From assembly GCA_025927835.1 (NCBI GenBank), contig JAICKR010000002.1, positions 1 to 64,000 of the forward strand: a DNA stretch of 64,000 nt, written 5' to 3'. This DNA comes from Jatrophihabitans sp. (GTDB taxonomy: Bacteria; Actinomycetota; Actinomycetes; Mycobacteriales; Jatrophihabitantaceae). Positions 48,086 through 59,000 of the stretch are shown here, piece after piece. How positions within the stretch are numbered: the first letter of the stretch is position 1; each line of letters starts with the position of its first letter. The notes beneath the pieces were generated by a model that worked only from the letters and a program-made list of their open reading frames with translations, made no database searches and was not told the origin of the DNA. The translations under genes and the position numbers were made by a program.

Positions 48086-49102
48086 GTGGCTGACATTCAG
48101 CAGCAGGTTGAGGCGCTGGCGGGCGTGCTCGGCTGCGCCGTGCTCGTCGAGGACCAGCGGCACCGCCCGTTGTGGTGGAGCGCGCAGGGCCAGGTCGACG
48201 ACGTGCGGATGCGCTCGATCCTGCAGCGCGAGCCGCCGCCTGGCGCGGCGGCACTCGTCACGCGGCTCGGCCTGCCGACTGCAGAGGGCCCGGTGCGCAC
48301 CCCGTCGCTGCCCGACGTCGACATGGCCGAGCGGTGGTGCGTCCCGCTCCGGCACGGCCGGAATCTGCTCGGCTACCTCTGGGTGCTCGACGCCGACAAC
48401 CGCGTTTCGGAGGACGACCTCGAACCCGTCGTTGCGTGCGCCAAGATGGCCGCGGACGTCATCGCGCGCGCAGCACCGTCGGAGGAGGACCGGCGACACC
48501 GACGCGAGCACCTCGTGCTGCGTCTGCTCGCCGGCCATGACGTCGACGCCGCCGGCGAACTCATCGAGCTGGAATCGCTGAGAGCCGACGTAGGTGTTGC
48601 GGTCGCCTTCCCGACGGATCCGCACGGGTGGGCCCTGCCGGGCGGGTTGTCGGCGCACCTCGATCCGGAGCCCGGTGCGGTGTTCGCCGGCGGCTCGCCG
48701 GTGCCGCTCGCCGACCTGGCGGTTGCTGCCGAGCGGGCGCGCACGACGGCGCGCGCACTGCGCGCGGGGGCCCGGCTCACCTCGCCGTCGTGGGACACCC
48801 TCGGCGAATGGCATTTCATCGTCGCCGCGCCACCGGAACTCACCCCGGGACTGGTGCATCACGGCGCGGAGGTGCTCGCCGCGCAGAAGCGACCGGAGCT
48901 CATCGAGACGGCACGGTGCGTGCTGGACAACGGCGGTGACGTCACCGTGAGCGCCGAACAGCTGCACATCCACCGCACCACGCTCTATTACCGGCTCGAA
49001 CGTATCGAGGCGCTCACCGGAGTCAACCTGCGGTTGGCCGCAGGGCGGGACGCACTCCAGATGGCGCTGCATCTGGCCGCATATCGTGCGGCAGCCGACT
49101 GA
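48086..49102 (+). CDS. PucR-family transcriptional regulator (PruC/PruR-like position next to pruA)
   Basis: C-terminal HTH: DVTVSAEQLHIHRTTLYYRLERIEALTGVNLRLAAGRDALQMALHL; GTG start inferred. Confidence 0.88.
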   Translation: MADIQQQVEALAGVLGCAVLVEDQRHRPLWWSAQGQVDDVRMRSILQREPPPGAAALVTRLGLPTAEGPVRTPSLPDVDMAERWCVPLRHGRNLLGYLWVLDADNRVSEDDLEPVVACAKMAADVIARAAPSEEDRRHRREHLVLRLLAGHDVDAAGELIELESLRADVGVAVAFPTDPHGWALPGGLSAHLDPEPGAVFAGGSPVPLADLAVAAERARTTARALRAGARLTSPSWDTLGEWHFIVAAPPELTPGLVHHGAEVLAAQKRPELIETARCVLDNGGDVTVSAEQLHIHRTTLYYRLERIEALTGVNLRLAAGRDALQMALHLAAYRAAAD

Positions 49103-49115
49103 CCGATTCCGACAT

Positions 49116-49125
49116 TTGTCGAAAC
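49116..49125. promoter_or_regulatory. candidate regulator site TTGTCGAAAC (copy 2), within palindrome CGACATTTGTCG
   Basis: Between pucR stop and DAO start. Confidence 0.5.
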
Positions 49126-49191
49126 GAACGGCGCCGACTTCCGCGTTCGCGCCGAAGCCAAGACCCGTGCCGAGCTTCTAGCGTCTGCCAC

Positions 49192-50343
49192 ATGGAGCTC
49201 CAAGCGGCCGACGTAGTCGTGATCGGGGCGGGCGCGATCGGCGCCAGCGCGGCCCATCACCTCGCGGCAGCGGGGCAGCGAGTCGTTGTCCTCGAGGCCC
49301 TCGACGGTCCTGCTGCCGGCAGTACCGGGCGCTCCTTCGCCTCGATCCGCGGGCAGTGGGCCGACGAGCTGAACATCGAGATGTCCTGGCGCAGCATCAG
49401 GGCATTCCGCGAGTTCCCGCAGCGGTACGGCGTTGACGTCGGATACCGGCCGTCCGGGTACCTGCTGCTCGTCTCGCACCAACTGTGGGACGCACAGTTG
49501 CGCGCGGTCGAACTGCAGCGCGAGCACGGTCTGCCGGTCGAGGTCCTCTCGTTCGAGGCGGCGCAGGCCATCACCCCCTTCTCCGCCGACGGCCTCGGCG
49601 GTACGACCTGGGGCCCGGCCGACGGTGTCGTCGACCCGCACCTCGCGACCAGCGCCTACCTCGACCTGGCCCGCAACGGCGGCGCGACCGTGCGGTTCCG
49701 CCACCGGGTCGACTCGATCGCCGCGCACGGGGACGGCAGCTGGACGGTCACGGCGGGCACGACCGAGCTGCGCTGCCAGCACGTCGTGAACGCCGCGGGA
49801 GGCTGGGCCGGGGAGGTCGCCACACTGGCCGGACTGGACGTACCGGTCGTCCACTCGCGCCGCAACGTGTACGCCTCGGCCGCCGGCGCGCTCGCCGGTT
49901 CGCTGCCGATGACCGTCGACTTCACCTCCGGCTTCTACCTGCGCAGCGAAGGCCCGCGTCTGCTCTTCGGTGGCGCACGCCCGGACGAGGTGGACGGCTA
50001 CCGGACCGACGTCGACTGGGCGTGGATGGAGGAATTGCTCGCCCTCGGCGCACGCAGATTCCCCTGGATCGTCGATGTTCCGTTGGACCGCGCCGGATGT
50101 TGGGCCGGAACCTACGAGAACACTCCCGATCACCACGGCATCCTCGGTTCCGTGCCGGACGCACCGACGTGGGTCAACGCCTGCGGCTTCTCCGGCCACG
50201 GCATGATGCAGGCCCCGGAGATCGGCCGCCTCACTGCCGAGCAGGTGACGACCGGCGGCATCGCCGGCCTCGACGTCACGGCGTTGCGCATCGAACGGTT
50301 CGCCGCAACTGCTGCCAACCGCCCCGTCGAGCTGGTGTTCTGA
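49192..50343 (+). CDS. FAD-dependent oxidoreductase, DAO/glycine oxidase family
   Basis: VVVIGAGAIGASAAHHLAAAGQRVVVLEA; C-terminal NACGFSGHGMMQAPEIGRLTAE. Confidence 0.92.
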   Translation: MELQAADVVVIGAGAIGASAAHHLAAAGQRVVVLEALDGPAAGSTGRSFASIRGQWADELNIEMSWRSIRAFREFPQRYGVDVGYRPSGYLLLVSHQLWDAQLRAVELQREHGLPVEVLSFEAAQAITPFSADGLGGTTWGPADGVVDPHLATSAYLDLARNGGATVRFRHRVDSIAAHGDGSWTVTAGTTELRCQHVVNAAGGWAGEVATLAGLDVPVVHSRRNVYASAAGALAGSLPMTVDFTSGFYLRSEGPRLLFGGARPDEVDGYRTDVDWAWMEELLALGARRFPWIVDVPLDRAGCWAGTYENTPDHHGILGSVPDAPTWVNACGFSGHGMMQAPEIGRLTAEQVTTGGIAGLDVTALRIERFAATAANRPVELVF

Positions 50344-50367
50344 CGTGCCTCGGACAAGGGAGTCCTG

Positions 50368-51516
50368 ATGTACCCGACGCTGTACGCGGACCCGGCCAAA
50401 ACCGCGTGGATCGACGCGACCACCAAGGACCTCGGCACGTTCGGCGAGCAGCACCGCACGGAACTCGACGTCGCCAACCGGGCCAACAAGTTCCCTCGCG
50501 AGCTGTACCGCGAGCTCGGCCGGCTCGGCTATCTCGGCCCGCTCGTCCCGGCCGAGTACGGCGGGCTGGGTGGCGGTGTCGCCGAGTACGCGGTCATCGC
50601 GGAGGAGGTCGGCCGGCACGGGCTCGTCTCGGGCCAGATCGCCGCGCAGGGCCAGCGCTGGCTCCTCGACTGGGGCACCGACGAGCAGAAGGACCAATGG
50701 CTGCGCGGCATCGCCACTGGAGAGATCGTGTTCTCCGAGTGCATCAGCGAGAAGAACGCCGGGTCATCGTTCAAGGCGATGAAGTCGATCGCGGTTCGCG
50801 ACGGCGGCGACTGGTTGCTCACCGGGAGCAAGACGCACATCAACCTCGGCGCCGACTGCGACGTGACCCTGTTCTACGCCATGGCCGATGAGGGGCTCAC
50901 CTGCTTCCTCGTCGACATGACGCTGCCCGGCATCCGCACCCACGTGACCCGCGCGATCGGGCTGCGGCTCATCCGTACCGCCGACGTGGAGTTCGAGCAG
51001 GTGCGCGTGCCTGACGCCGCCCGGCTCGGGCCCGCGGGCGAGGGGCTGCAAACCTTCCTGTCCACGTTCAACATCAGTCGCCTCGGCAACGCCTCCGAGC
51101 TCATCGGGCTCGGCCGTCGGTCTCTCGCGCTGGCACTCGACTACGCAACGCAACGACAGGTCGGCAACCAGATGGTCACCGACTTTCAGGGCATCCAATG
51201 GACCGTCGCGGACGCCTGGACCGCGCTCCAGGCCGCATCACTCGCGCGCGACGACGCGGCTGTCGCGCACGCGCGCGGCGAGGACATCGCGCTGCGCACC
51301 ACGACAGCGAAGAAGCTCGCGATCGACGCCGCCGAGCAGGCATCGGACGCCGCGTACAGCTTGGTCGGCGGGCACGGCCTCTACGTCGACACCCCGTACA
51401 CCGACATCGTCAACGACATCAAGGTCCTCAAGGTCGCGGGCGGCTCGAACGAGATCATGCGCAACTACATCGCCCGCCGCGTCCTGAACGAACCCGGCCG
51501 CGCGGGCTTGGCGTGA
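50368..51516 (+). CDS. acyl-CoA dehydrogenase family protein
   Basis: VFSECISEKNAGSSFKAMKSIAVRDG; C-terminal GGHGLYVDTPYTDIVNDIKVLKVAGGSNEIMRNYIARRVL. Confidence 0.92.
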   Translation: MYPTLYADPAKTAWIDATTKDLGTFGEQHRTELDVANRANKFPRELYRELGRLGYLGPLVPAEYGGLGGGVAEYAVIAEEVGRHGLVSGQIAAQGQRWLLDWGTDEQKDQWLRGIATGEIVFSECISEKNAGSSFKAMKSIAVRDGGDWLLTGSKTHINLGADCDVTLFYAMADEGLTCFLVDMTLPGIRTHVTRAIGLRLIRTADVEFEQVRVPDAARLGPAGEGLQTFLSTFNISRLGNASELIGLGRRSLALALDYATQRQVGNQMVTDFQGIQWTVADAWTALQAASLARDDAAVAHARGEDIALRTTTAKKLAIDAAEQASDAAYSLVGGHGLYVDTPYTDIVNDIKVLKVAGGSNEIMRNYIARRVLNEPGRAGLA

Positions 51517-52928
51517 GCGCCAACCTGGCGACCGCGATCGTCGATCAGGCCGAGGCGCGTCCGGAGCTACGCCTCGGTACGACCGATGACCAACTGCTCC
51601 TGCCTGACGCCCTGGCGCTGGCAGCCGGTCGAGCGCGGGAGCTGCTCGCGTCCGGCCTGCAGCCGGGGGAGCGTGTCGCGCTGGTCGCGCCGACCTCGAC
51701 CGACTACGTGTTGACCTGGGTCGGCTGCCTGCTTGCCGGGCTGCCCGCCGCCCTGGTGAACCCCACCTATCCCGCCGAGCTCATCGCCGAGATGCTGGCG
51801 CCGGCCGCCCCCGCCCGCGTGCTCGGGATGGCCGAGATCGCCGCGGCGCGGAAAGCCGGTCGGGCTGAACTCACCGGGCTGCCGGGTCTGGGCGCCGACC
51901 GGTTCGATGTCGTCTCGTTCATGCACACCTCCGGGACGACCGGGTTGCCGAAGTTCTGCGCGCAGAGCCATGACTACTTCGTGCGCATGGCCGCAGCGAT
52001 GGCCGCCGCGCTCGACCTCAGCGCCGATGACCGGGTGCTCGCCCCGCTGCCGCTGTTCCACATCAACCCGATGGGCTACGGCATCATCACCGCACTGCTC
52101 ACCGGCGCCGACGCGCTCACCGTGGGCAAGTTCTCGGCGAGCGCGTTCTGGCCGACCGCAGTCGCGGAGCAGGTCACGGTGTTGGTGTTGCATGCCCCGC
52201 CGGTCGAGATCATCAAGCGTGCGAGCACCGCTGCGGATGCGGCTGGGCATCGCGTCCGGACGATGTTCTACGCCGACCGCGAGTTCCTTCGCCGGTTCGA
52301 CATCCCGTCCGCGGTCTCCGGCTACGGCTCGACCGAGGCCGGCGGCGTCTCGCACCTGCACCGCTGGTCGGCTGCCGACGACATCCCCGACGACGCCAGC
52401 AGGCACGGCGGCGCTGCGCGCTCGGACTTCGACTGGCGCCTGGACGACCGCGGCATCATCCACGTCCGCGAGCGCGAGCGTGCGGCCCTGTTCGACGGCT
52501 ACGTCACCGCGGACGGCCTCGACCCGCGCCGCGACGCCGACGGCTGGTTCGACACCGGGGACCTCGGGCGGGCCGAGGCGCCGGACCACTTGGTGTTCCT
52601 CGAGCGCGCCGCAGAGTCCATCCGCGTCAAGGGCGAGTTCGTGCCCATCCCGTTCGTCGAGAACCACCTCGCCACGCTGCCCGGCGTCACGGACCATGCG
52701 ATCTGGAAGCGCAAGGGCGCGCTCGTCGACGAGGAAGTGGTGCTCTACGCGGTAGCCGACCCGCTGCCGCTGGACGAGCTGCGGGCGCGCGTGGCCGAAC
52801 TGCCCGCGTTCATGCGGCCGTCCGCCGTCGCGCTCGTCGCCGATCTGCCTCGGGACGCGGCGGCCGGCAAGGTGCAACGCCGCCTGCTCGGCGAACACCC
52901 CGTCCGCGAATGGGTCGAGCTCGCATGA
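51513..52928 (+). CDS. AMP-binding (acyl-CoA ligase-like) protein
   Basis: SFMHTSGTTGLPKFCAQSHD; SGYGSTEAGG; DGWFDTGDLGR; AAGKVQRRLL; GTGA overlap. Confidence 0.9.
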   Translation: MSANLATAIVDQAEARPELRLGTTDDQLLLPDALALAAGRARELLASGLQPGERVALVAPTSTDYVLTWVGCLLAGLPAALVNPTYPAELIAEMLAPAAPARVLGMAEIAAARKAGRAELTGLPGLGADRFDVVSFMHTSGTTGLPKFCAQSHDYFVRMAAAMAAALDLSADDRVLAPLPLFHINPMGYGIITALLTGADALTVGKFSASAFWPTAVAEQVTVLVLHAPPVEIIKRASTAADAAGHRVRTMFYADREFLRRFDIPSAVSGYGSTEAGGVSHLHRWSAADDIPDDASRHGGAARSDFDWRLDDRGIIHVRERERAALFDGYVTADGLDPRRDADGWFDTGDLGRAEAPDHLVFLERAAESIRVKGEFVPIPFVENHLATLPGVTDHAIWKRKGALVDEEVVLYAVADPLPLDELRARVAELPAFMRPSAVALVADLPRDAAAGKVQRRLLGEHPVREWVELA

Positions 52929-53785
52929 ATGCCTCAGGCGACGACACAGATGTCGACCTGCCCGGCTGGGCGGTCGACATGGTCGACCTGCACGTGCACG
53001 CGGCGCCGAGTCTCCTGCCGCGACACGGCGACGATGCCCAGACGGTCTCGGCGGAGCGAGCCGTCGGGTTCGGCACCGTCGTGCTCAAGTCCCATGAGGG
53101 CAGCACCGTCGAGCGCGCCGCGATCGCAGGCCAGGGCGTGCACGGCGGTGTCGTCCTCAACAGCCCGGTCGGCGGCGCGAACCCCGACGCCGTTCAGGTC
53201 GCCGCTCGCCTCGGCGGCCGGGTCGTCTGGATGCCGACGGTATCCGCGCTGAACCACAAGGCGGGTGCGAACTCGCCCGAGCTGTCGGTGCACCGCGGCT
53301 TCGAGCTCGGCGCGGTCGCGGTGACCGACGGCGACGGACGGCTGTTGCCCGCCTGGAACGACGTCCTGGACGTCGTCGTCGAACACGACCTGCTGCTCGC
53401 GAGCGGTCATCTCGCCGCGCGCGAGACAGTCGCCCTGTTCACCGAGGCACGCGCCCGAGGCGCGCAGCGGCTGATGATGAACCACCCGATGATGGCGTTC
53501 CTGCACTGGACCGACGAGGACGCGGCCGCGCTGTCCGCACTGGACGTGCATCTGGAGCTCGGCATCCTGCCCGATCTGCTCGGCGACGCCGAGCACGCCA
53601 GCCTCAACCTCACCCGCACCTACCCGCAGTCGCTGCTGGTGTTCGGCGGCGACCTCGGCCACGCCCATCACGCCGGACCCGGCACCGCCGTTGCGCCGTG
53701 GCTGCGCGCCCTCGAGACCGAGGTCGGGGCCGAGCGTGCCACCGCGATCATGACCACCCAGACCCGGAGCCTGCTGCTGCCATGA
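52925..53785 (+). CDS. DUF6282-like / amidohydrolase-related protein
   Basis: VDMVDLHVHAAPSLLPRHGDD HxH motif; VLKSHEGSTVERA; ATGA overlap. Confidence 0.7.
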   Translation: MNASGDDTDVDLPGWAVDMVDLHVHAAPSLLPRHGDDAQTVSAERAVGFGTVVLKSHEGSTVERAAIAGQGVHGGVVLNSPVGGANPDAVQVAARLGGRVVWMPTVSALNHKAGANSPELSVHRGFELGAVAVTDGDGRLLPAWNDVLDVVVEHDLLLASGHLAARETVALFTEARARGAQRLMMNHPMMAFLHWTDEDAAALSALDVHLELGILPDLLGDAEHASLNLTRTYPQSLLVFGGDLGHAHHAGPGTAVAPWLRALETEVGAERATAIMTTQTRSLLLP

Positions 53786-54843
53786 CGACCATCGCGTTGC
53801 TTCCCGGAGACGGCATCGGCGCCGAGATCCTCGACGGCCCGATCTCCTATCTGCGTCAGCTCGCTCGCGAGGGCGCACCGATCGAACTCACCGGCCCCTG
53901 GCCCTACGGCACGACAGGCTGGCTGCAGACCGGCTCGACCTTGCCTGCCGAGACGATCGCCGCGTGCCGCGACGCAGACGTCATCCTCTCGGGCGCGGTC
54001 GGCACCCATCCTGGCGTGACCGCCGACGAGTGCCCCAACCCCGAAGCGGCGCTCATCGAACTGCGGCACCTGTTCGACCTGCGCATCAGTGTCCGCACCG
54101 TGCGCGTGCCAGGCGGCGAGGACGTCGTGATCGTCCGCAACATCACCGGCGGCGCCTATGCCGGCCCGGACCGGCGCGTCGAGAGCGACGGACTCAACGA
54201 GGCCGAAGACCGCATCGTCCTCAACCCGGCCCGCATCCAGGAGGTGTTCGACATCGCCGTCGAGCATGCCCGCACGCACCCCGGCCGGCGGGTGATGAGC
54301 GTCGACAAGGCGAGCGTCTATGCCACGTCGCGACTGTGGCGCCGCATCTCGCGCGCGACCGCAGCGGCCACCGGCTTGGCCATCGACGATGTGAACGTCG
54401 ATCGCGCCGCCTACGAACTCGTCAAGTCCGACGAATTGCCTGCGGTGATCGTCACCGAAGGGCTGTTCGGCGACATCCTCTCCGACATCGTGTGTGCCCG
54501 CGCCGGCTCGCCGGCGCTGTGCGGCTCGGCGACGGTCAATCCAGACCGCGACTTCGGCGGAGGAGCGACGGCTCTGTTCGAGCCCGCGCACGGCTCGTCG
54601 CCGCACCGCACCGGCAGCCGGCGCTCGAACCCGACCGGGGCGTGGCTCGCCCTCGCCGATCTGCTGGAGTGGTGCCCGGACCTCGTGACGCTCGGGCTGC
54701 ACCGGGCGGTGCGCGGCGCGCTCGACCGCGTGCTCGACGCCGGCGCACCGACCTACGACCTCGGCCGTGCGGGCGAGACGACTCTCGACCTCGACGAGTT
54801 CAACGAGCGCGTGCTCGAGGCACTGGCGACGGTGACCGCGTGA
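53782..54843 (+). CDS. isocitrate/isopropylmalate dehydrogenase family protein
   Basis: IALLPGDGIGAEI; RNITGGAYAGPDRR; MSVDKASVYATSRLWRR; FEPAHGSSP; ATGA overlap. Confidence 0.9.
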   Translation: MTTIALLPGDGIGAEILDGPISYLRQLAREGAPIELTGPWPYGTTGWLQTGSTLPAETIAACRDADVILSGAVGTHPGVTADECPNPEAALIELRHLFDLRISVRTVRVPGGEDVVIVRNITGGAYAGPDRRVESDGLNEAEDRIVLNPARIQEVFDIAVEHARTHPGRRVMSVDKASVYATSRLWRRISRATAAATGLAIDDVNVDRAAYELVKSDELPAVIVTEGLFGDILSDIVCARAGSPALCGSATVNPDRDFGGGATALFEPAHGSSPHRTGSRRSNPTGAWLALADLLEWCPDLVTLGLHRAVRGALDRVLDAGAPTYDLGRAGETTLDLDEFNERVLEALATVTA

Positions 54844-55277
54844 GCACGCCGTTCCGGCAGCTCCACCACATCTGCATCGTCGTGCACGACCTGGACAGGA
54901 CCGCCGCCTACTACGAGTCGATCGGCATCGGACCGTGGCAGGACTACCCACCGCTCTCCGAGTACACCGATCTGCAGGTGCCGAACCTCGAGGCGTTCCT
55001 GGGGCTCCGCTACAAGTTCGTCAACCTCGACAACGTCCAACTCCAGCTGTGCCAACCGCCTGAGCTCGACTGCCCGCAACGCCGATTCCTCGACGAGCGC
55101 GGCGAAGGCGTCTACCACCTCGGTTTCGAGTCGGACGTGGACAAAGCCGCCGAGCAGGGCGCAGCGCTCGGACTCACGGTCACCGCGCGCGGCCAACGAG
55201 ACAACGGTTCCGGTTTCGTCTACTTCGACACCCGTCCCGACGCCGCCGTCGTGCTGATGGCGCGGAAGACGGTATAG
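54840..55277 (+). CDS. VOC family (glyoxalase-like) protein
   Basis: FRQLHHICIVVHDLDRTAAYYESIGIGPW; GTGA overlap. Confidence 0.88.
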   Translation: MSTPFRQLHHICIVVHDLDRTAAYYESIGIGPWQDYPPLSEYTDLQVPNLEAFLGLRYKFVNLDNVQLQLCQPPELDCPQRRFLDERGEGVYHLGFESDVDKAAEQGAALGLTVTARGQRDNGSGFVYFDTRPDAAVVLMARKTV

Positions 55278-55294
55278 CCGGTGCGGCTCGAGGC

Positions 55295-56090
55295 TCAGGG
55301 ATTGATGGTGATGGTGAAGGTTCGGCTCGCGGTGTTGGTGGGTGTGCCGTTGTCGGACACGTGGACGGTGAAGGTGTAGCTGCCGGCGGTGCTCGGGGTG
55401 CCGGAGATGGCGCCGGCCCCGAGGGCGAGTTTCAGTCCCGGTGGCAGCGCGCCGCTGCTGACGGTCCATGCGTAGGCGCCCTTGCCGCCGTTGACCTTGA
55501 GGGTCTGGTAGTAGTACTTCTTCACCTTGCCGTCGGGCAGGCTCGCCGTCGTGATCGTCATCGGTGCGATGACGATCGTGAAGGTCTTGGTGGCAGTGTT
55601 CTTCGGCGTGCTGCTGTCGGCGACCCGGACCGTGAAGGTGAAGCTCCCGGACACCGTCGGGACGCCGCCGATCGTGCCGCCGGGGGCAAGCTTCAGGCCG
55701 GTGGGCAGGCTGCCCGAGGCGATCGACCAGGTGAGTGTCGCCCGGCCACCAGTGGCCTTCAGGGTCTGTGTCGAGTAGTTCTTCTGCACCAGACCGGCTA
55801 CCAGGCTGTCGTTGATGATCTCCATCGGCACGACGCCGAGCGTGAGTGTCCGGGTAGCGGTGATCTTCGGCGAGCTCGAGTCGGTGACCCTGACCGTGAA
55901 CGTCGAGGTGCCGACGACCGTGGGCGTGCCGCTGATCTTGCCCGCGGCCGAGAGCGTGAGCCCGGTCGGCAGCGAACCACCGGCCAGCGACCACGCGTAG
56001 GGCGTCTTGCCGCCCGCCGCCGTGAGCGTCGCGGCGTAGCCCTTCGCGATCGGCGCGCTCGCGAGCGTCGTCGTCGTGACACCGAGGGCG
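55295..56090 (-). repeat. three tandem putative-Ig (He_PIG-like) repeats at the C terminus of the giant nuclease
   Basis: Recurring LPTGLTLSAAGKISGTPTVVGTSTFTVRVTDSSSPKITATRT / LPTGLKLAPGGTIGGVPTVSGSFTFTVRVADSSTPKNTATKT / LPPGLKLALGAGAISGTPSTAGSYTFTVHVSDNGTPTNTASRT. Confidence 0.88.
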
Positions 56091-59000
56091 ACGACGTTCA
56101 GCGTGCCGGTGTAGTGATCGATCGCGTAGTTGGCGTCGGACAACACGCCGCCCGAGCAACTGGCCGGGTCGAACGGATACGACCCGACCGGCAGAGAGGC
56201 GCTGATCGCCGTGCCGCCGGAGACCGTCGTGCAGGTGGCCCCGGTCACGGACAGCCCGGGCACCGGAGTGCTCGCCGAGTACTCCAGGTGTCCGGCGTTG
56301 TGGATGATCGTGCCGGTCACCGTCACCACGACCGGCGCGGTCGTGATCGTCAACTGCCCGTCGACGTAGGTCAGGCTGTAGTTCGGGCCGGCGTCCGCGC
56401 CCGAGCAGCTGATCGGGTAATGACCCACCGGCGACCCGGCCGTAGCCGTCGACACGCACGTCGGCGCCGTCACCAGATGATCGGAGCCGACCAGCCCGGA
56501 CACCGTCGCGGTGAACTCCGGCAGCGTGTCGCCGTAGGCGATCGACTGGTCGTCGGCCGTGACGTCCAGTTCCTTCGTCCAGACGAACGCCATCGTCGCC
56601 GACGACGGGGAGCCGGTGGTGCCGGCGTCGCCGAGATAGGTCGCGACGATCGAGTGCGTTCCCGCATCCAGCACGAGACCGCTCAGCACCGCCGAACCGT
56701 CCTCCTGCACCGGGGCCGTGCCCAGTGCCGTGGCGGGGCTCGTCGACGTATCGGCGAAGGACACATCACCCGTCGGCGCCGCGCCGGCCGACACCACATG
56801 TGCCGTCACCGAGATCGGCGAGCCGTAGACGGACGCATCGACCGGATCCACCTGCGTCGTCGTGTCGGCCTTGCTGACCGTGAACGTGAACGTGGTCGTC
56901 GAGCCGAGCAGGGCGTCGCTGCCGTTGTACGTCGCCGTGATCGTGTGCGCCCCGGCGCTGAGGGTGACCGTGGGCAGGGCCAGCGTGGCCGTGCCGTCCG
57001 AACCGACGTCCGCCTGGCCCAGCGTGGTGTCGCCCTCGGAGAAGGTGACAGAGCCGTCGACCGCGACACTCGCCGTCACGGTGGCCGTCAGCGAGCCCGC
57101 CGTGCCGTAGAGGGCCGACTGGTCGTCGGCCGCCACGGCGGAGGCGACCTTCACGCCCGGAAGCTTGATGTAGGCCTCGGGCGTACCGCTGCCGGTCTGG
57201 TTGCCGAAGACGGTGAGCACCTGGTCGCCGGCGATTCCGGCGGGCAGCGTCACGGTGACGCTGGCGTTGCCGCGGTCGTCGTAGGGCTGGGTGCTGTTGG
57301 ACGGAGACACCGGGATCGAGGACGACAGCACGGTGGCGCCGTCCTTGATCGTCAGCGACGTGTCCTGGACATCGTGCGGACCGGTCATCAACAGCGAGCT
57401 GAGCGAGAACGTGACCGGGTCGCCGGCGCTGTAGGTCGACGGGGCGTTCGCCGGGAAGGTGACCCGGACCGCGTGCTGGCTGTAGTCGACCGGCAGCGGC
57501 GTGGACAGGTACTGCTTCATGTAGTCCACCTGCGCCTGCAGGTCGGTCTGCTCGGTGTCCTCCTGGTGGGTGCCGTTGGCGAGCTCCCAGAAGTTGTCAC
57601 CGCCGCTGGCGAGGAACGAGTTGACCGTGACGCTGTAGCTCGTCGTCAGGCCGATCGGTGTCCCGTTCAGCCACATCTGGTCCACGACGCCGAGGGTGGC
57701 GCCGCTGTGCACGGGATCGGGCACCTCGTGGTAGCTGTAGCTGAAGCCCTTGCTGAGGCCCAGCTTCAGGAACGGGCGTGCCGGGATGTTCGCGTGCGTG
57801 TTGTCGATGTTGTCGCGCGACCACTGCTCCTCGAGTACCTTCTTGAGCTGCGCACCGGTGAGCGTCATGTTGGTGAGTTCATTGGCGAACGGCTGAACGT
57901 TGGCGGCGGTGCGGTAGGTGAGGTCACCGGAGCCGTCGGCGTTCTGGCCTTCGAGGTCTGCCCGCAGACCGCCGGGGTTCATGAGCGCGATCTGGGCGGA
58001 GCCGTTGACCGAGGACACGTGGCCGGCGGGGTCGTCGGACGACGTCGCCCAGCGCTGGATCTCGGCGACCTGGTTGCCCAGGGTCGACTCACCGCCGCGG
58101 TTCTCGGTGCCGTCGGACAGGCGCGCTCGATCGAACGGCCCGCCGAGCTTGCCGAGGGTCTGCGCGCCGATGACGGCCGAGGCCGACACGGCGTCGGAGA
58201 CGATCGCGGCGACCGTCGGGTCGTCGGGTGCGCTGAGCAGCGTGCTCACCGGGCCCTTGACCCCGACCAGGTTCGACGTCACGTCGACCGGGTTGCCGTC
58301 GGTGTCGAAGGAGTACACGAGCTGGTCGAGCGCGACCGCGTACGAGCCGGCCTGCAGGACCGGGCGCGAGGTGATCTGCCGGCCCGACCATCCCGGGACC
58401 GGGAACGAGCAGCTGTACTCGAGGTGGGTGTGACCGGAGAGGACCGCGTCGACGTTGTCGTTGATGCCGTTCAGTTCCTGGGCGAAGGACGAGCCACTGG
58501 TAAGCATCGTCGAGCATTCAGTTGAAGCGGCGCCCTCGTGCGTGAGCAGGACGACGAGCTTGTCACCGTTCGCCTTGAGCTGGTCGGCGTAGTGGTTGAT
58601 CGCGGTGATCGTGCCGGCCTCGTCCTCGACGTGCACACCGGCGAGGTTCGCCGGGCTCTCCAGCGAGTTCAGGTCAGGCGTGACCGTGCCGACGAAACCG
58701 ATCTTCACGGTCTGGCCGGAGTTGAGAACGACCGAGATCTCCTTGGTCGGCGGCGCGACCGTGTCGCCGACCTGGAGCGGACCGGAGCCGTCCGGGTCGC
58801 TCGAGTAGGTGACGTTCGCCGCCAGGTAGGGGAGGCCGTCGGGGTCGGCGGCCGTGGCCGCCGGGCCGAACGGGTTGCTGTCGGCGTCGTACTTCTTCAT
58901 CAGCCTGTTGACGATGTCCTTCCAGCCGACGTTGTCGGCGCCGAGTGACGCCTGGCCGTCGAACTCGTGGTTGCCCACTGTCGACACGTCGAGCCCCATC

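Noticed and set aside
55361-58525. 1054-aa ORF on + strand
   Set aside because: Antisense to the giant nuclease gene, Arg/Gly/Asp-rich low-complexity composition typical of high-GC shadow ORFs; the minus frame carries clear domains.
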